From Hyphomicrobiales bacterium (GTDB lineage Bacteria; Pseudomonadota; Alphaproteobacteria; Rhizobiales; Rhizobiaceae): DNA of 64,000 nucleotides. The stretch spans positions 1 to 64,000 of the forward strand of contig UCMS01000031.1 in assembly GCA_900473805.1 (NCBI GenBank), read 5' to 3'. The stretch's first letter is position 1. Each line of letters starts with the position of its first letter. The position numbers were made by a program, and so were the translations under genes. The notes below the pieces were generated by a model. The model was not told the origin of the DNA, made no database searches, and saw only the letters and a program-made list of their open reading frames with translations. Below are positions 53,008-62,017 of the stretch, one piece after another.

Positions 53008-54183
53008 ATGCCCGCCGCCCCCTTCAACCCGCTCGTCGCAGATCTCTCGGCGCCGCCCGTGCCTTCCGTTTTCGCCTGGGCGCGCGCCTATGATGGGGCT
53101 GCCGGCCCAATGATCGACTTGAGCCAGGCGGTGCCCGGCTATCCGCCGCATCCCGATCTCTTTGCCTGGCTGGCGGAAGCCGCTTCCGCCCGGGCGAATG
53201 CCGGCTATGGTCCGATCGAGGGCGAGACGCCGCTGCGCGAGGCCTATGCGGCAGAAGCCGCCTCCGTTTACAGCGCACCTGTTACGGCGGAAAACATTCA
53301 CATTACGGCAGGCTGCAACCAGGCCTTCATGGCAACGGTGCAGGCGATCGCGGCAAGCGGCGACGCGGTGGCGCTGACCGATCCCTTCTACTTCAATCAG
53401 GAAACCACGCTGGCGATGATGGGCATCCGCCGCGAGCTGATCCCGCTGGATCCCGCCACCGGCTTCGTGCCCACCATCGAAGGCATCGAGGCGGTCCTGG
53501 CGAAAGGTGTGAAGGCCGTGGCGCTGGTCTCGCCGAACAACCCGACCGGGGCGATCTATCCGCCGAATCTGCTGCGCCAGGCCTTCGAGGCCTGCCGCAA
53601 GGCGGGTGCCTTCCTCATCCTCGACGAGACCTATCGCGATTTTCTGCCCGGCGAGGGACGGCCTCACGATCTGCTCTCGGTCGAAGGCTGGGAAGAAAAC
53701 CTCATCCTGCTGTATTCCTTCTCGAAATCCTTCTGCATCCCCGGCCATCGCCTCGGCGCAATCACCGCCGGTGCGCGTGCCGTGTCGGAAATCGCAAAGG
53801 TCATGGACAACCTGCAGATCTGCGCCCCTCGCGCACCGCAGGCGGCTGTGGCCAAGGCCATTCCGGCGCTCAAGGCCTGGCGCGAGGACAACCGCATCGA
53901 GATCTTGCACCGCGCCGAAACCCTGAAAGGCGTGATGACCAAACTCCCCGCCTGGAAGATGGACTCGCTCGGCGCCTATTTCGCTTTCATCCGCCATCCC
54001 TTTGCAGGCCAGGACTCCGCCCATGTGGCGGAAAGACTGGCAAAGAGGGCCGGCGTGCTCTGCATTCCCGGTGCCTATTTCGGCGACGACTGCCAGGACT
54101 ACCTACGCTTCGCCTTCGCCAATGCCGACAGCGCAACAATCGAAGGCCTGGTCGCTCGCCTCTCGACTTTCAAGCTGGACTGA
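53008..54183 (+). CDS. PLP-dependent aminotransferase, class I/II
   Basis: A 391-residue fold-type I aminotransferase. Motifs are ITAGCNQAFMATVQAI, VSPNNPTGAIYPP (Asn) and the Schiff-base lysine in LLYSFSKSFCIPGHRLGA (near residue 240), followed by the C-terminal LRFAFANAD (Arg). It could transaminate the amino acid formed after guanidino-group removal, for example 4-aminobutyrate or a related compound; this is inferred from position only. The gap to the LysR gene is 17 bases. Confidence 0.88.
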   Translation: MPAAPFNPLVADLSAPPVPSVFAWARAYDGAAGPMIDLSQAVPGYPPHPDLFAWLAEAASARANAGYGPIEGETPLREAYAAEAASVYSAPVTAENIHITAGCNQAFMATVQAIAASGDAVALTDPFYFNQETTLAMMGIRRELIPLDPATGFVPTIEGIEAVLAKGVKAVALVSPNNPTGAIYPPNLLRQAFEACRKAGAFLILDETYRDFLPGEGRPHDLLSVEGWEENLILLYSFSKSFCIPGHRLGAITAGARAVSEIAKVMDNLQICAPRAPQAAVAKAIPALKAWREDNRIEILHRAETLKGVMTKLPAWKMDSLGAYFAFIRHPFAGQDSAHVAERLAKRAGVLCIPGAYFGDDCQDYLRFAFANADSATIEGLVARLSTFKLD

Positions 54184-54189
54184 TCACGG

Positions 54190-55404
54190 ATGCCTAAGAG
54201 CGTGGCGATCATCGGCGGTGGCCCGGCGGGCCTGATGGCGGCGGAACATCTCGCCGGCAAAGGCCATGCCGTGACCGTCTACGACGCCATGCCGACAGTC
54301 GGCCGCAAGTTCCTGCTCGCCGGGAAGTCCGGCCTCAACATCACCCATGCCGAGGACTATGCGCGTTTCGTCACCCGCTATGGCGCGGCGAACAGCCGAC
54401 TGCGCCCGGTGCTCGACCTGATGACCCCGGAGGCAATCCGGGTCTGGGCAGCCGGGCTCGGCACGGAAACCTTTATCGGCTCCTCCGGCCGCGTCTTCCC
54501 AAAGGCGATGAAGGCCTCGCCCCTGCTTCGCGCCTGGCTGAAGCGGCTGGAAAATCTGGGCGTCACCATCCTGACCCGCCACCGCTGGACGGGATTTGAC
54601 GCTGACGCCCTGCTCTTCGACACGTCAGACGGTCCAAAACACGTCACCGCCGACGCAACACTCCTCGCGCTCGGTGGCGCCAGCTGGCCGAAGCTCGGCT
54701 CGGATGCCGCCTGGGTGCCGCTACTGGAAGCCGAAGGCATCGACATCACACCGCTCCGCCCGGCCAATTGCGGCTTTGATTGCGATTTCTCCGCAAGCTT
54801 CGACACCCGTTTCTCCGGCGAGCCGATCAAATCGGTGAAGGCCACCTCGGCAGCCGGCACCACCCAGGGCGAATTCGTCATCAGCAAAGGCGGCATCGAG
54901 GGCAGCCTGATCTATGCCCATTCGGCAGCGCTGAGAGACGCGCTTAACCGGGACGGCCATACCACGCTGATCCTCGACCTCGCACCGGGGCGAACGGTGG
55001 AAAGGCTTTCGACAGACCTCGCGCGACAGGATCGCAAGGCGAGCTTTTCGACACGATTGAAGAAGGCAACGGGACTGGATGGGGTCAAGCTGACTCTGTT
55101 GCGTGAGGTCGTGCCTGAAGTCAGCAGCCTCTCTCCCGATCATTTGGCATCACGGATCAAAACCTTGCCGCTCCCGGTCAAGCGCCCCCGCCCGATCGCC
55201 GAAGCAATCTCCACAGCGGGGGGCGTGTCACTCGACGCCATCGATGACGACTTCATGCTCAAGGTTCAACCCGGCACCTTCGTGGCCGGCGAAATGCTCG
55301 ACTGGGAAGCACCGACAGGCGGCTACCTACTCACCGCCTGCTTTGCGACCGGCATTGCCGCCGCCAACGGCATAGACCGCTGGCTTCAGCGGTCACCGGG
55401 TTGA
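54190..55404 (+). CDS. HI0933/BaiN-like flavoprotein (NAD(P)/FAD oxidoreductase)
   Basis: A 404-residue flavoprotein of the HI0933 family. The FAD-binding motif IIGGGPAGLMAAEHLAGKGH is at the N-terminus, followed by the family hallmark GRKFLLAGKSGLNITHAED. The C-terminal GEMLDWEAPTGGYLLTACFATG closes the FAD site. The family includes BaiN, but most members have no known substrate. It starts six bases after the aminotransferase stop and is convergent with the DUF3833 gene, leaving three bases between them. Confidence 0.9.
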   Translation: MPKSVAIIGGGPAGLMAAEHLAGKGHAVTVYDAMPTVGRKFLLAGKSGLNITHAEDYARFVTRYGAANSRLRPVLDLMTPEAIRVWAAGLGTETFIGSSGRVFPKAMKASPLLRAWLKRLENLGVTILTRHRWTGFDADALLFDTSDGPKHVTADATLLALGGASWPKLGSDAAWVPLLEAEGIDITPLRPANCGFDCDFSASFDTRFSGEPIKSVKATSAAGTTQGEFVISKGGIEGSLIYAHSAALRDALNRDGHTTLILDLAPGRTVERLSTDLARQDRKASFSTRLKKATGLDGVKLTLLREVVPEVSSLSPDHLASRIKTLPLPVKRPRPIAEAISTAGGVSLDAIDDDFMLKVQPGTFVAGEMLDWEAPTGGYLLTACFATGIAAANGIDRWLQRSPG

Positions 55405-55407
55405 GGC

Positions 55408-55938
55408 CTAGCGGCTTGCCGTCTTGTGCGAAGTGCCGGGCTTGCGGAACTCGACGGTGGTCTTGGCGACCGGGATGCCGAACTTGGTGACGAGCGCCGT
55501 GTTCAACACCGTACCGTCCTGGCGTAGCACCATCTTGTCCCAGAAGCGCACCTTGTTGCCCTGGGTCTCGGGGCTGAGATAGACGAGGTAGTTGAAGCGC
55601 GCGACGGCACCGTTGAGCCGCACCGTCGTCTCGCCAATCACATCCTCGCGGGTGCCGCTATAGGTGGTCGGGCTGGTTTTGGTGAAGCGCCATGTCTTGC
55701 GGTCCTTGGTACCGTCGTCGAAGACGAAATCCTCGCGCAGCGTCAGCGTCTTGCCGTCCCACTTTCCGGTCAGATCCACGGTGAAGGTCCGCTTCACACC
55801 GTTGATGGCACTGAACGAACCGACCGCTTCGGTGCGGCCGGTGAAATAGTCTTCAAAGGTGAATTTGTCTGCTGCCTGTCCGGCGGACGGCAGCAGGCTC
55901 AGGGCGAGCCCGACAAGGGCAAGGCTGAACTTCGGCAT
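55408..55938 (-). CDS. DUF3833-family exported protein
   Basis: A 176-residue protein with a signal peptide (MPKFSLALVGLALSLLPSAG, then cleavage near QAA-DK). The mature part is a beta-rich domain (TFEDYFTGRTEAVGSFSAIN, LTGKWDGKTLTLREDFVF) of the DUF3833 kind, which in other genomes is often a lipoprotein; here no lipobox Cys is present. The start is ATG 55938, with GGAG eight bases before it; an in-frame ATG 33 bases upstream lacks a ribosome site. Function unknown. Confidence 0.84.
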   Translation of the reverse strand: MPKFSLALVGLALSLLPSAGQAADKFTFEDYFTGRTEAVGSFSAINGVKRTFTVDLTGKWDGKTLTLREDFVFDDGTKDRKTWRFTKTSPTTYSGTREDVIGETTVRLNGAVARFNYLVYLSPETQGNKVRFWDKMVLRQDGTVLNTALVTKFGIPVAKTTVEFRKPGTSHKTASR

Positions 55939-56017
55939 CGGAGCGTCTCCATCGTTGGCGCGTTTGTGCACCCACTACGGAGAGGATCAGCAAGCGGATT
56001 TGGAATTGTTCCAGGAA

Positions 56018-56041
56018 ACGCTTTCGTGAAGACGAAAGCGT
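56018..56041 (-). terminator. Hairpin downstream of iolB
   Basis: A ten-base perfect stem (ACGCTTTCGT/ACGAAAGCGT) with a four-base loop follows the iolB stop codon within 12 bases. On the minus strand only three T follow, so termination strength is moderate. Confidence 0.6.
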
Positions 56042-56052
56042 CTTCCACGGGC

Positions 56053-56862
56053 TTACTTGCTGTCGCGCTGATAGATCCAGTCGTGATCCGGATGGTTCTG
56101 GAAGCGCCATTTGCGCAAGGGACCGGCCATCACGTTGAGATAATACATCTCGTAGCCATGCGGCACACCGCAGGGGTGATGGCCCTTCGGCACCAGAACC
56201 ACATCGCCATCGGAGACCGCCATGGTTTCGTCCAACGAGCCGTCTTCGGTAAACACGCGCTGGAAGCCGAAGCCTTGGGCCGGGTTCAGCCGGTGGTAAT
56301 AGGTCTCCTCAAGATAGGTCATCTCGGGGAAATTGTCCTCGTCATGCCGGTGCGGCGGATAGGACGACCAGTTGCCCGAGGGTGTGAAGACTTCCGTCAC
56401 CAGCAGGCTGTCGGCGACATCCCGGTCTTCCATGGCGATCGGATAGATATGCCTGGTATTGGCACCCTTGCCACGCTCTACGAGCGAAATACCATCAGGC
56501 CCGATCTGATGGGCCTCGCGGCCCGGCATGGCCGGTGCGGTGCAGACAGCGAGCACGCAATCGGTCGTGGCAACCGCCGACCAGTCGGCACCCGCCGGCA
56601 CATAGACGCAATGCGGCGGCGTCTTCTCGAAGACCGACATACGCTGACCGAGTTCGCCGAACTCCTTGCCGGAACCGCTGATCTTCGCCTTGCCCTCGAC
56701 GAGCACGAGGATGACTTCCGTCTCGCCAGTCAGCTCGGCAGCGCTTTCACCTGCCTTCAGGCGGTAGAGCCCGAAGCCGACATAACCCCAGCCAGCGCTG
56801 GCCGGCGTGATGTCATGCACCTTGCCGGATTTGCCGGCAGGCTTGCGCAACAGATCGGTCAT
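56053..56862 (-). CDS. iolB: 5-deoxy-glucuronate isomerase
   Basis: A 269-residue cupin-type isomerase of the myo-inositol route, converting 5-deoxy-glucuronate to 2-deoxy-5-keto-gluconate. IolB hallmarks are SSYPPHRHDEDNFPEMTYLEE (in parts; metal ligands H, H and E) and GDVVLVPKGHHPCGVPHGYE. Its length is normal. It lies downstream of a small membrane protein gene, which separates it from iolE. A terminator between iolE and that small gene suggests that iolB is made from a separate or read-through transcript. Confidence 0.95.
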   Translation of the reverse strand: MTDLLRKPAGKSGKVHDITPASAGWGYVGFGLYRLKAGESAAELTGETEVILVLVEGKAKISGSGKEFGELGQRMSVFEKTPPHCVYVPAGADWSAVATTDCVLAVCTAPAMPGREAHQIGPDGISLVERGKGANTRHIYPIAMEDRDVADSLLVTEVFTPSGNWSSYPPHRHDEDNFPEMTYLEETYYHRLNPAQGFGFQRVFTEDGSLDETMAVSDGDVVLVPKGHHPCGVPHGYEMYYLNVMAGPLRKWRFQNHPDHDWIYQRDSK

Positions 56863-56883
56863 TCCTCGTCTCCCGTTTCTTGC

Positions 56884-57150
56884 TCAATCGTCGTCGGAGC
56901 GTTTGGCCTCTGCCGCGATCCGCGCCCGTTCGGCTTCAGCCTTGGCCGCCGCCTTTTTCATCGTGTTATCGTACATGAACAGCAGTTCGTAACCGGCATA
57001 GAGACCGGTCACGACGAAGATCATCGCCCAGCCGGTCGCACCGTTCGAATACTCCACCCCGGCCCAGGCCAGTGGCAACACCGTACAGAGAACGCGGATC
57101 CACAGCGGCTTGAAAAAGGGATGGGTCGGATCGAGGATCTGGAACTTCAA
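56884..57150 (-). CDS. Unknown small membrane protein inside the inositol locus
   Basis: An 88-residue protein with two membrane segments (LWIRVLCTVLPLAWAGVEY and GWAMIFVVTGLYAGYELLF) and a strongly charged Ala/Lys/Glu C-terminal tail (KKAAAKAEAERARIAAEAKR). The start is TTG at 57150, with GGGAG six bases before it. It lies between iolE and iolB, 21 bases before iolB, so it is likely co-expressed with iolB. No family was recognised. Confidence 0.75.
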   Translation of the reverse strand: MKFQILDPTHPFFKPLWIRVLCTVLPLAWAGVEYSNGATGWAMIFVVTGLYAGYELLFMYDNTMKKAAAKAEAERARIAAEAKRSDDD

Positions 57151-57215
57151 GGTCTGCTCCCGGCAGTCAGAGTTTTAAACGTCGCCTGCAATAGAGCCCA
57201 AAACCGCGATCTGTC

Positions 57216-57249
57216 AAAACACGAGGCGGAGGGTCTGCTCCGCCTCGTG
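57216..57249 (-). terminator. Rho-independent terminator after iolE
   Basis: A twelve-base perfect stem (CACGAGGCGGAG/CTCCGCCTCGTG) with a six-base loop is followed on the minus strand by TTTT. It lies six bases beyond the iolE stop and splits the iol locus into iolC-iolD-iolE and a second unit. Confidence 0.88.
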
Positions 57250-57255
57250 GTGTCA

Positions 57256-58149
57256 TCAGATCAGGCCCGCTTCCTTGGCGAAGCCCTTGAGCGATTTCAG
57301 ACCCAGGCTCTGATACTCAAAGGGATTGCGCACATCCGGGTCCTGCTCGGCCTCGATGACGATCCAGCCCTGATAGCCATGCTCGGCCGCGATCTTCAGC
57401 ACCGGCGGGAAATTCACGCCGCCTTCGCTGTCACCGGGAACGGTGAACACGCCGCGACGAACGCCTTCGAGAAAGGAGAGCTTCTCGCTCCGCACCTGAT
57501 CGGCGATCACGGGACGAACATTCTTCGCGTGGATATGGCCGACGCGGTGCATGTATTTTTTCGCAACCGCTTCCGGATTGCCACCGCCGAAATAGCAATG
57601 GCCGGTGTCGAGCAGCAGCTTGGCATGCGGGCCGGTATGCTCCATCAGCTTGTCGATCTCGGCCTCGGTCTCGACGACCGTGCCCATGTGGTGGTGGTAG
57701 ACCAGCGAGATGCCCTGCGAAGCGGAGAATTCGGCCAGCGCCTCGACGCCGGCGCCGAACTTCGCCCATTCGGCATCGGACAGAACCGGACGATCGGCCA
57801 GCGCCACATCATCGGCGCCATGGATGGCGTTCGAGGTTTCGCAGACGATGATGACCTTGCAGCCCATGGCCTTCAGCACATCGAGGAAGGGCTGCATGGC
57901 AGCCTTTTCTTCCTCGATCGTGTTGGTGAGCAGGTTGAGCGAATGCCAGCCGGAGACAAATTTCAAGCCGCGCGGCTCGAGCACCGACTTCAATCCGGCC
58001 GGATCGGTCGGCAGCTTGTGGCCCTTTTCGATGCCGTCGAAACCGATCTTGGCGGTTTCGTCCAGGCACTGTTCGAGGCTGATATGGGCGCCGAGGCGGC
58101 GGTCGTCATCGTTCGACCAGGCGATCGGGTTGGTTCCGAAAAGGATCAT
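57256..58149 (-). CDS. iolE: Inosose dehydratase
   Basis: A 297-residue TIM-barrel enzyme (xylose isomerase-like) that dehydrates scyllo-inosose to 3D-(3,5/4)-trihydroxycyclohexane-1,2-dione. The opening [19 protein letters not shown] is diagnostic of IolE. Metal-site motifs are [25 protein letters not shown] and HIHAKNVR. It follows iolD with two bases between them and ends in front of a strong terminator. Confidence 0.95.
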   Translation of the reverse strand: MILFGTNPIAWSNDDDRRLGAHISLEQCLDETAKIGFDGIEKGHKLPTDPAGLKSVLEPRGLKFVSGWHSLNLLTNTIEEEKAAMQPFLDVLKAMGCKVIIVCETSNAIHGADDVALADRPVLSDAEWAKFGAGVEALAEFSASQGISLVYHHHMGTVVETEAEIDKLMEHTGPHAKLLLDTGHCYFGGGNPEAVAKKYMHRVGHIHAKNVRPVIADQVRSEKLSFLEGVRRGVFTVPGDSEGGVNFPPVLKIAAEHGYQGWIVIEAEQDPDVRNPFEYQSLGLKSLKGFAKEAGLI

Positions 58150-58151
58150 GA

Positions 58152-59972
58152 TCAGGTTCTTTCCTTCAGAGCCGCTTCATAGGCTGCGCGGGCTTGATTG
58201 ACTTCGGCGCGGGCGGAGACTTCCGGCACCGCGACATCCCACCAGGAACCGCCGGCTCCGGTGGTCGGATAAGGATCGGTATCGATGACGATGACCGTCG
58301 TCTCGGTCGCCGCGCGGGCGGCATCGAGGGCTGTTTCCAGCTCTGCAATCGACGACACCTTGTACGACCGCGCCCCCATTGATGCCGCATGAGCGGCAAA
58401 ATCGATGGCGATAGGGCTGACATTCGAATGGGCATAGAGATTGTTGAACTGCGCGCCGCCGGTGCCCATCTGCAGCCGGTTGATGCAGCCGTAACCGCGG
58501 TTGTCGGTGATCACCAGCGTGATCTTGACGCCCATGCCGACAGCGGTTGCCAGTTCCGAATTCATCATCATGTAGGAACCGTCGCCGACCATTACTATGA
58601 CGTCGCGGTCCGGTTCCGCCATCTTGATGCCGAGACCACCGGCGATCTCGTAGCCCATGCAGGAGAAGCCGTATTCCATGTGATAGGAGAGCGGCAGCTT
58701 CGCCTTCCACAGCTGATGCAGCTCGCCCGGCATAGTGCCGGCGGCGCACATGACGACGGTATTGTCACGCGAGGCACGCTGCACCGCGCCGATCACCTGC
58801 ATATCCGTTGGCAGCGAATTGCTGTCCTTGGGCGCAGCCGTTACGGCATCCGCCTTGGCAAACCAGGAGGCCTTGAGACCGGCATCGGGTGCGGCAAACT
58901 TATGGTCGCCGAGCGCGGCCGAGAGCTTTTCGAGGCCGATCTTGGCGTCCGCCACCAGCGGGATCGCATCGTGCTTGGCGCTGTCGTATGGCTGGACGTT
59001 CAGCGCCAGGATCTTCCGGTTGGGGTTCTTGAACAGCGCCCAGGAGCCGGTGGTGAAATCCTGGAAGCGGGTGCCGACGCCGATGACGAGGTCGGCTTTT
59101 TCGGAGACGACATTGGCGCTTTCCGCACCGGTCACACCGACAGGGCCGAAATTCAGCCCATGATCCCAGGCCAGCGCCGACTTGCCAGCCTGCGTCTCGA
59201 CAACCGGGATCTGGTACTTCTCGACGAAGGCCTTCAGCGTGTCCGTGGCACCGGAGAAATGCACGCCGCCACCAGCAACGATCACAGGGTTCTTCGCCGC
59301 CTTCAGCGCCGCAACCGCGGCTTCGAACTCGACGACATCAGGCTCCGGACGGCGGAAGCGCCAGGTCTTTTTGGCAAAGAAGCTGTCGGGATAATCGTAG
59401 GCCTCGGCCTGGACGTCCTGGCAGAAGGCGAGCGTGACAGGGCCGCAATCGGCGGGATCGGTCAGCGTGCGCATGGCGCGCGGCAGAGCGGTCAGGAGTT
59501 GTTCCGGGCGCATGATGCGGTCGAAATAGCGCGAGACAGGGCGGAAGCAGTCATTCGCCGACATCGTGCCGTCGCCGAAGTCCTCGATCTGTTGCAAAAC
59601 CGGATCCGGGCCGCGATTGGCAAAGACATCACCGGGGATGAAGAGCACCGGCAGGCGGTTGACATGCGCGAGTGCCGCCGCTGTCACCATGTTGAGCGCA
59701 CCGGGGCCGATCGACGAGGTCACTGCCATGGCGCGGCGACGGCCGAGCTGCTTGGCATAGGCGATCGCCGCATGCGCCATCGACTGCTCATTCTGCCCGC
59801 GATAGGTCGGCAGTTCCTCGCGGATGCCGTAAAGCGCTTCGCCGATACCGGCGACATTGCCGTGACCGAAGATCGCCCAAACGCCTGCGATATAGGGAAC
59901 GCCATCTTCGTTAAGCTGGTTGGCGAGGTAGCGCACCATCGCCTGGGCGGCGGTCAGCCGGATCGTCTTCAT
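58152..59972 (-). CDS. iolD: 3D-(3,5/4)-trihydroxycyclohexane-1,2-dione hydrolase
   Basis: A 606-residue thiamine diphosphate-dependent enzyme that opens the inositol-derived ring to 5-deoxy-glucuronate. The N-terminal ThDP fold ([20 protein letters not shown]) has the pyrimidine-domain glutamate in [12 protein letters not shown]. The C-terminal ThDP/Mg motif is [20 protein letters not shown] then [11 protein letters not shown]. The start is ATG 59972; the open frame upstream runs into iolC. It overlaps the iolC stop by four bases. Confidence 0.95.
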   Translation of the reverse strand: MKTIRLTAAQAMVRYLANQLNEDGVPYIAGVWAIFGHGNVAGIGEALYGIREELPTYRGQNEQSMAHAAIAYAKQLGRRRAMAVTSSIGPGALNMVTAAALAHVNRLPVLFIPGDVFANRGPDPVLQQIEDFGDGTMSANDCFRPVSRYFDRIMRPEQLLTALPRAMRTLTDPADCGPVTLAFCQDVQAEAYDYPDSFFAKKTWRFRRPEPDVVEFEAAVAALKAAKNPVIVAGGGVHFSGATDTLKAFVEKYQIPVVETQAGKSALAWDHGLNFGPVGVTGAESANVVSEKADLVIGVGTRFQDFTTGSWALFKNPNRKILALNVQPYDSAKHDAIPLVADAKIGLEKLSAALGDHKFAAPDAGLKASWFAKADAVTAAPKDSNSLPTDMQVIGAVQRASRDNTVVMCAAGTMPGELHQLWKAKLPLSYHMEYGFSCMGYEIAGGLGIKMAEPDRDVIVMVGDGSYMMMNSELATAVGMGVKITLVITDNRGYGCINRLQMGTGGAQFNNLYAHSNVSPIAIDFAAHAASMGARSYKVSSIAELETALDAARAATETTVIVIDTDPYPTTGAGGSWWDVAVPEVSARAEVNQARAAYEAALKERT

Positions 59973-61897
59973 GCTTTTCCTCCCTTGGCGGAAACCGCCT
60001 TTTGGCGCGCCGCATCCCAGATCGCGCAGAGGCTCTGGTAACGGGCCGCCATGTCCTCCACGGCAGCGGCATCGCTCAGCGTACCGGCAAGCCATTTGCG
60101 CGCAGCATCGCCGAAGATCGTGCGGCCGACGGCGAAACCCTTGACCAGATCAAAGCCGGCGGCAAGCTGGAAACTTGCCTCAAGCTCCGCCTGCGGCGCA
60201 TCGAGGCCGAGCACGACGATGCCGCGCGTGTAACGGTCATTGCGCTCGATCGCGTTGCAGGCATTGGCCCAGGACGCGGTCGTCTTCATCGGCTCCAGCT
60301 TCCACCAGTCGGGATAGACGCCGATTTCGTAGAAACGCTCGATGATCTTGGAGGTCGTCTCGTCGTCGCAGGCTCCAACCTTGGAGGGGATAACCTCCAG
60401 CAGGAATTCCAGCCGATTGCGGCGCGCCGCATGGAAAAGCCTGAGCACCGTCTGCTCCTGCTCGGCCTTCATCTCCACCGTATCGTCAGGATGATAGAAG
60501 GTGAGAACCTTCACCACATGATCGACAGGCCACTCGACCAGACCGCCAAAATCGGGACCGATTTCCGGCTCCAGCGTCAGCGGGCGCGAACCCGGCCATT
60601 CCACAGGACGACCGATCCACAACCCCGTGCCGGCGGCGCGGTACAGCGCATCGCGACCCAACCGGCTGTCGCAGAGCAGGCCGTAACCGGCTTTGCCATC
60701 GGACACCTTGAGGGCGGCATCCAGGCAGAGGTTCTTGAACGCGCCGATCCGATGCTCCGAAACGCCAGCCTCTTTGGCCATGGCTTCGAGCTGCATGCGG
60801 TGGTCGAAGGCAAAGACCCGCATGGTCGACCAGTCACCCTTGCGGTTGGTTGACCAATGCACCTGCTCCAGGGCCGCATCCTTGCGCAGCGCCTTGTTCT
60901 GGATGCCAGTGCGGAAGAAGTACTGCAGCTCTTCCCAGCTCGGATAGGCGGGTGTGCAGCCGTGGCGGGAGACGGCGAAGGCGCCGCAGGCATTGGCAAA
61001 CTTCAGCGAGGTCGGCCAGTCTTCGCCGGTCAGCCAGCCCTTGAGCAGGCCCGACATGAAGCCATCGCCAGCGCCGAGAACATTGAAGACCTCGATCGGG
61101 AACCCCTCACCGGTCTGCCCCTCGTCGAGACTGTCGGGAATGGCATCTTCGAACACGACAGCGCCCATCGGCCCGCGCTTGCAAACAAGCGTCGCCGGCG
61201 AGACCTGGCGCACGGCGCGCAGCGCCTCGATTGTATCGGTGGAGCCACCGGCAATATGGAATTCCTCTTCCGTGCCGACGATCAGGTTAAAAAGATGCAG
61301 CGTCGATTGCAGCTTGCGCGTCACCTTTTCGGATTCAACGAACCGGCTTTCGCCGTCGCCATGGCCGGCCAGGCCCCAGAGGTTCGGGCGATAGTCGATA
61401 TCGAGCGCAGTGAGCCCACCATATTCGCGCGAAATCGCCAGCGCCTTCAGCACCGCCTGCTCCGTGCGCGGATTGGACAGATGCGTGCCGGTGACGCAGA
61501 CGCAGCGCGCTTCGGCGACAAAATCCGGATCGATATCGTCTTCCGACAGCGCCATGTCGGCGCAGTTCTCGCGGTAGAAGATCAGCGGAAACTGGTGTTC
61601 GTCGCGGATACCGAGAAGCACGAGCGCCGTCAGCCGTTCCTTGTCCGTCTTCACGCCGCGCACATCGACACCCTCGCGCACCAGCTGTTCGCGGATGAAG
61701 CGCCCCATATGCTCATCGCCGACGCGGGTGATCAGCGCAGACTTGAGACCAAGCCGCGCAGTGCCGGCTGCGATATTGGTCGGCGAGCCGCCGATATATT
61801 TGTTGAAGGAGGCCATATCCTCCAGCCGACCACCGACCTGGGCCCCGTAAAGGTCCACGGACGAGCGGCCGATCGTGATCAGATCGAGCGAAGCCAA
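59969..61897 (-). CDS. iolC: 5-dehydro-2-deoxygluconokinase fused to a DUF2090 domain
   Basis: A 642-residue protein. The PfkB kinase domain (residues 1-330) begins LDLITIGRSSVDLYGAQVGG and ends with the ATP/sugar site NVLGAGDGFMSGLLKG. The C-terminal half is a DUF2090 TIM-barrel-like domain (FAFDHRMQLEAMAKEAGV, GKAGYGLLCDSRLGRDALYR). It phosphorylates 2-deoxy-5-keto-gluconate; the second domain may provide the following aldolase step, as proposed for rhizobial fused IolC. The start is TTG 61897, because GGGAGGA lies five bases before it. Confidence 0.93.
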   Translation of the reverse strand: MASLDLITIGRSSVDLYGAQVGGRLEDMASFNKYIGGSPTNIAAGTARLGLKSALITRVGDEHMGRFIREQLVREGVDVRGVKTDKERLTALVLLGIRDEHQFPLIFYRENCADMALSEDDIDPDFVAEARCVCVTGTHLSNPRTEQAVLKALAISREYGGLTALDIDYRPNLWGLAGHGDGESRFVESEKVTRKLQSTLHLFNLIVGTEEEFHIAGGSTDTIEALRAVRQVSPATLVCKRGPMGAVVFEDAIPDSLDEGQTGEGFPIEVFNVLGAGDGFMSGLLKGWLTGEDWPTSLKFANACGAFAVSRHGCTPAYPSWEELQYFFRTGIQNKALRKDAALEQVHWSTNRKGDWSTMRVFAFDHRMQLEAMAKEAGVSEHRIGAFKNLCLDAALKVSDGKAGYGLLCDSRLGRDALYRAAGTGLWIGRPVEWPGSRPLTLEPEIGPDFGGLVEWPVDHVVKVLTFYHPDDTVEMKAEQEQTVLRLFHAARRNRLEFLLEVIPSKVGACDDETTSKIIERFYEIGVYPDWWKLEPMKTTASWANACNAIERNDRYTRGIVVLGLDAPQAELEASFQLAAGFDLVKGFAVGRTIFGDAARKWLAGTLSDAAAVEDMAARYQSLCAIWDAARQKAVSAKGGKA

Positions 61898-61942
61898 ATT
61901 GTCCTCCCTGCTGCGGGATCTATCTGCCCCGCTCTCCACCGG

Positions 61943-61970
61943 CCATTCCATGGAATGGAACGGCCATTCT
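61943..61970. promoter_or_regulatory. Candidate IolR operator upstream of iolC
   Basis: A perfect 16-base palindrome (CCATTCCATGGAATGG, 61943-61958) overlaps GGAA-N6-TTCT (61957-61970), one mismatch from the GGAA-N6-TTCC consensus reported for rhizobial IolR. GGCCATTC occurs twice in the stretch. It lies 45-75 bases upstream of the iolC start. Confidence 0.6.
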
Positions 61971-62017
61971 TCAAAATGGACTATAAATTCTATTTTTCAG
62001 AATTTCAATACGGACGT

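Noticed and set aside
55966..58182. A 738-residue plus-strand open frame opposite iolB and iolE
   Set aside because: It is antisense to clear iol genes, its composition is typical of mirror frames, and it has no ribosome site or family motif.
58389..60041. A 550-residue plus-strand open frame over iolD
   Set aside because: It is antisense to iolD, which carries intact thiamine diphosphate motifs.
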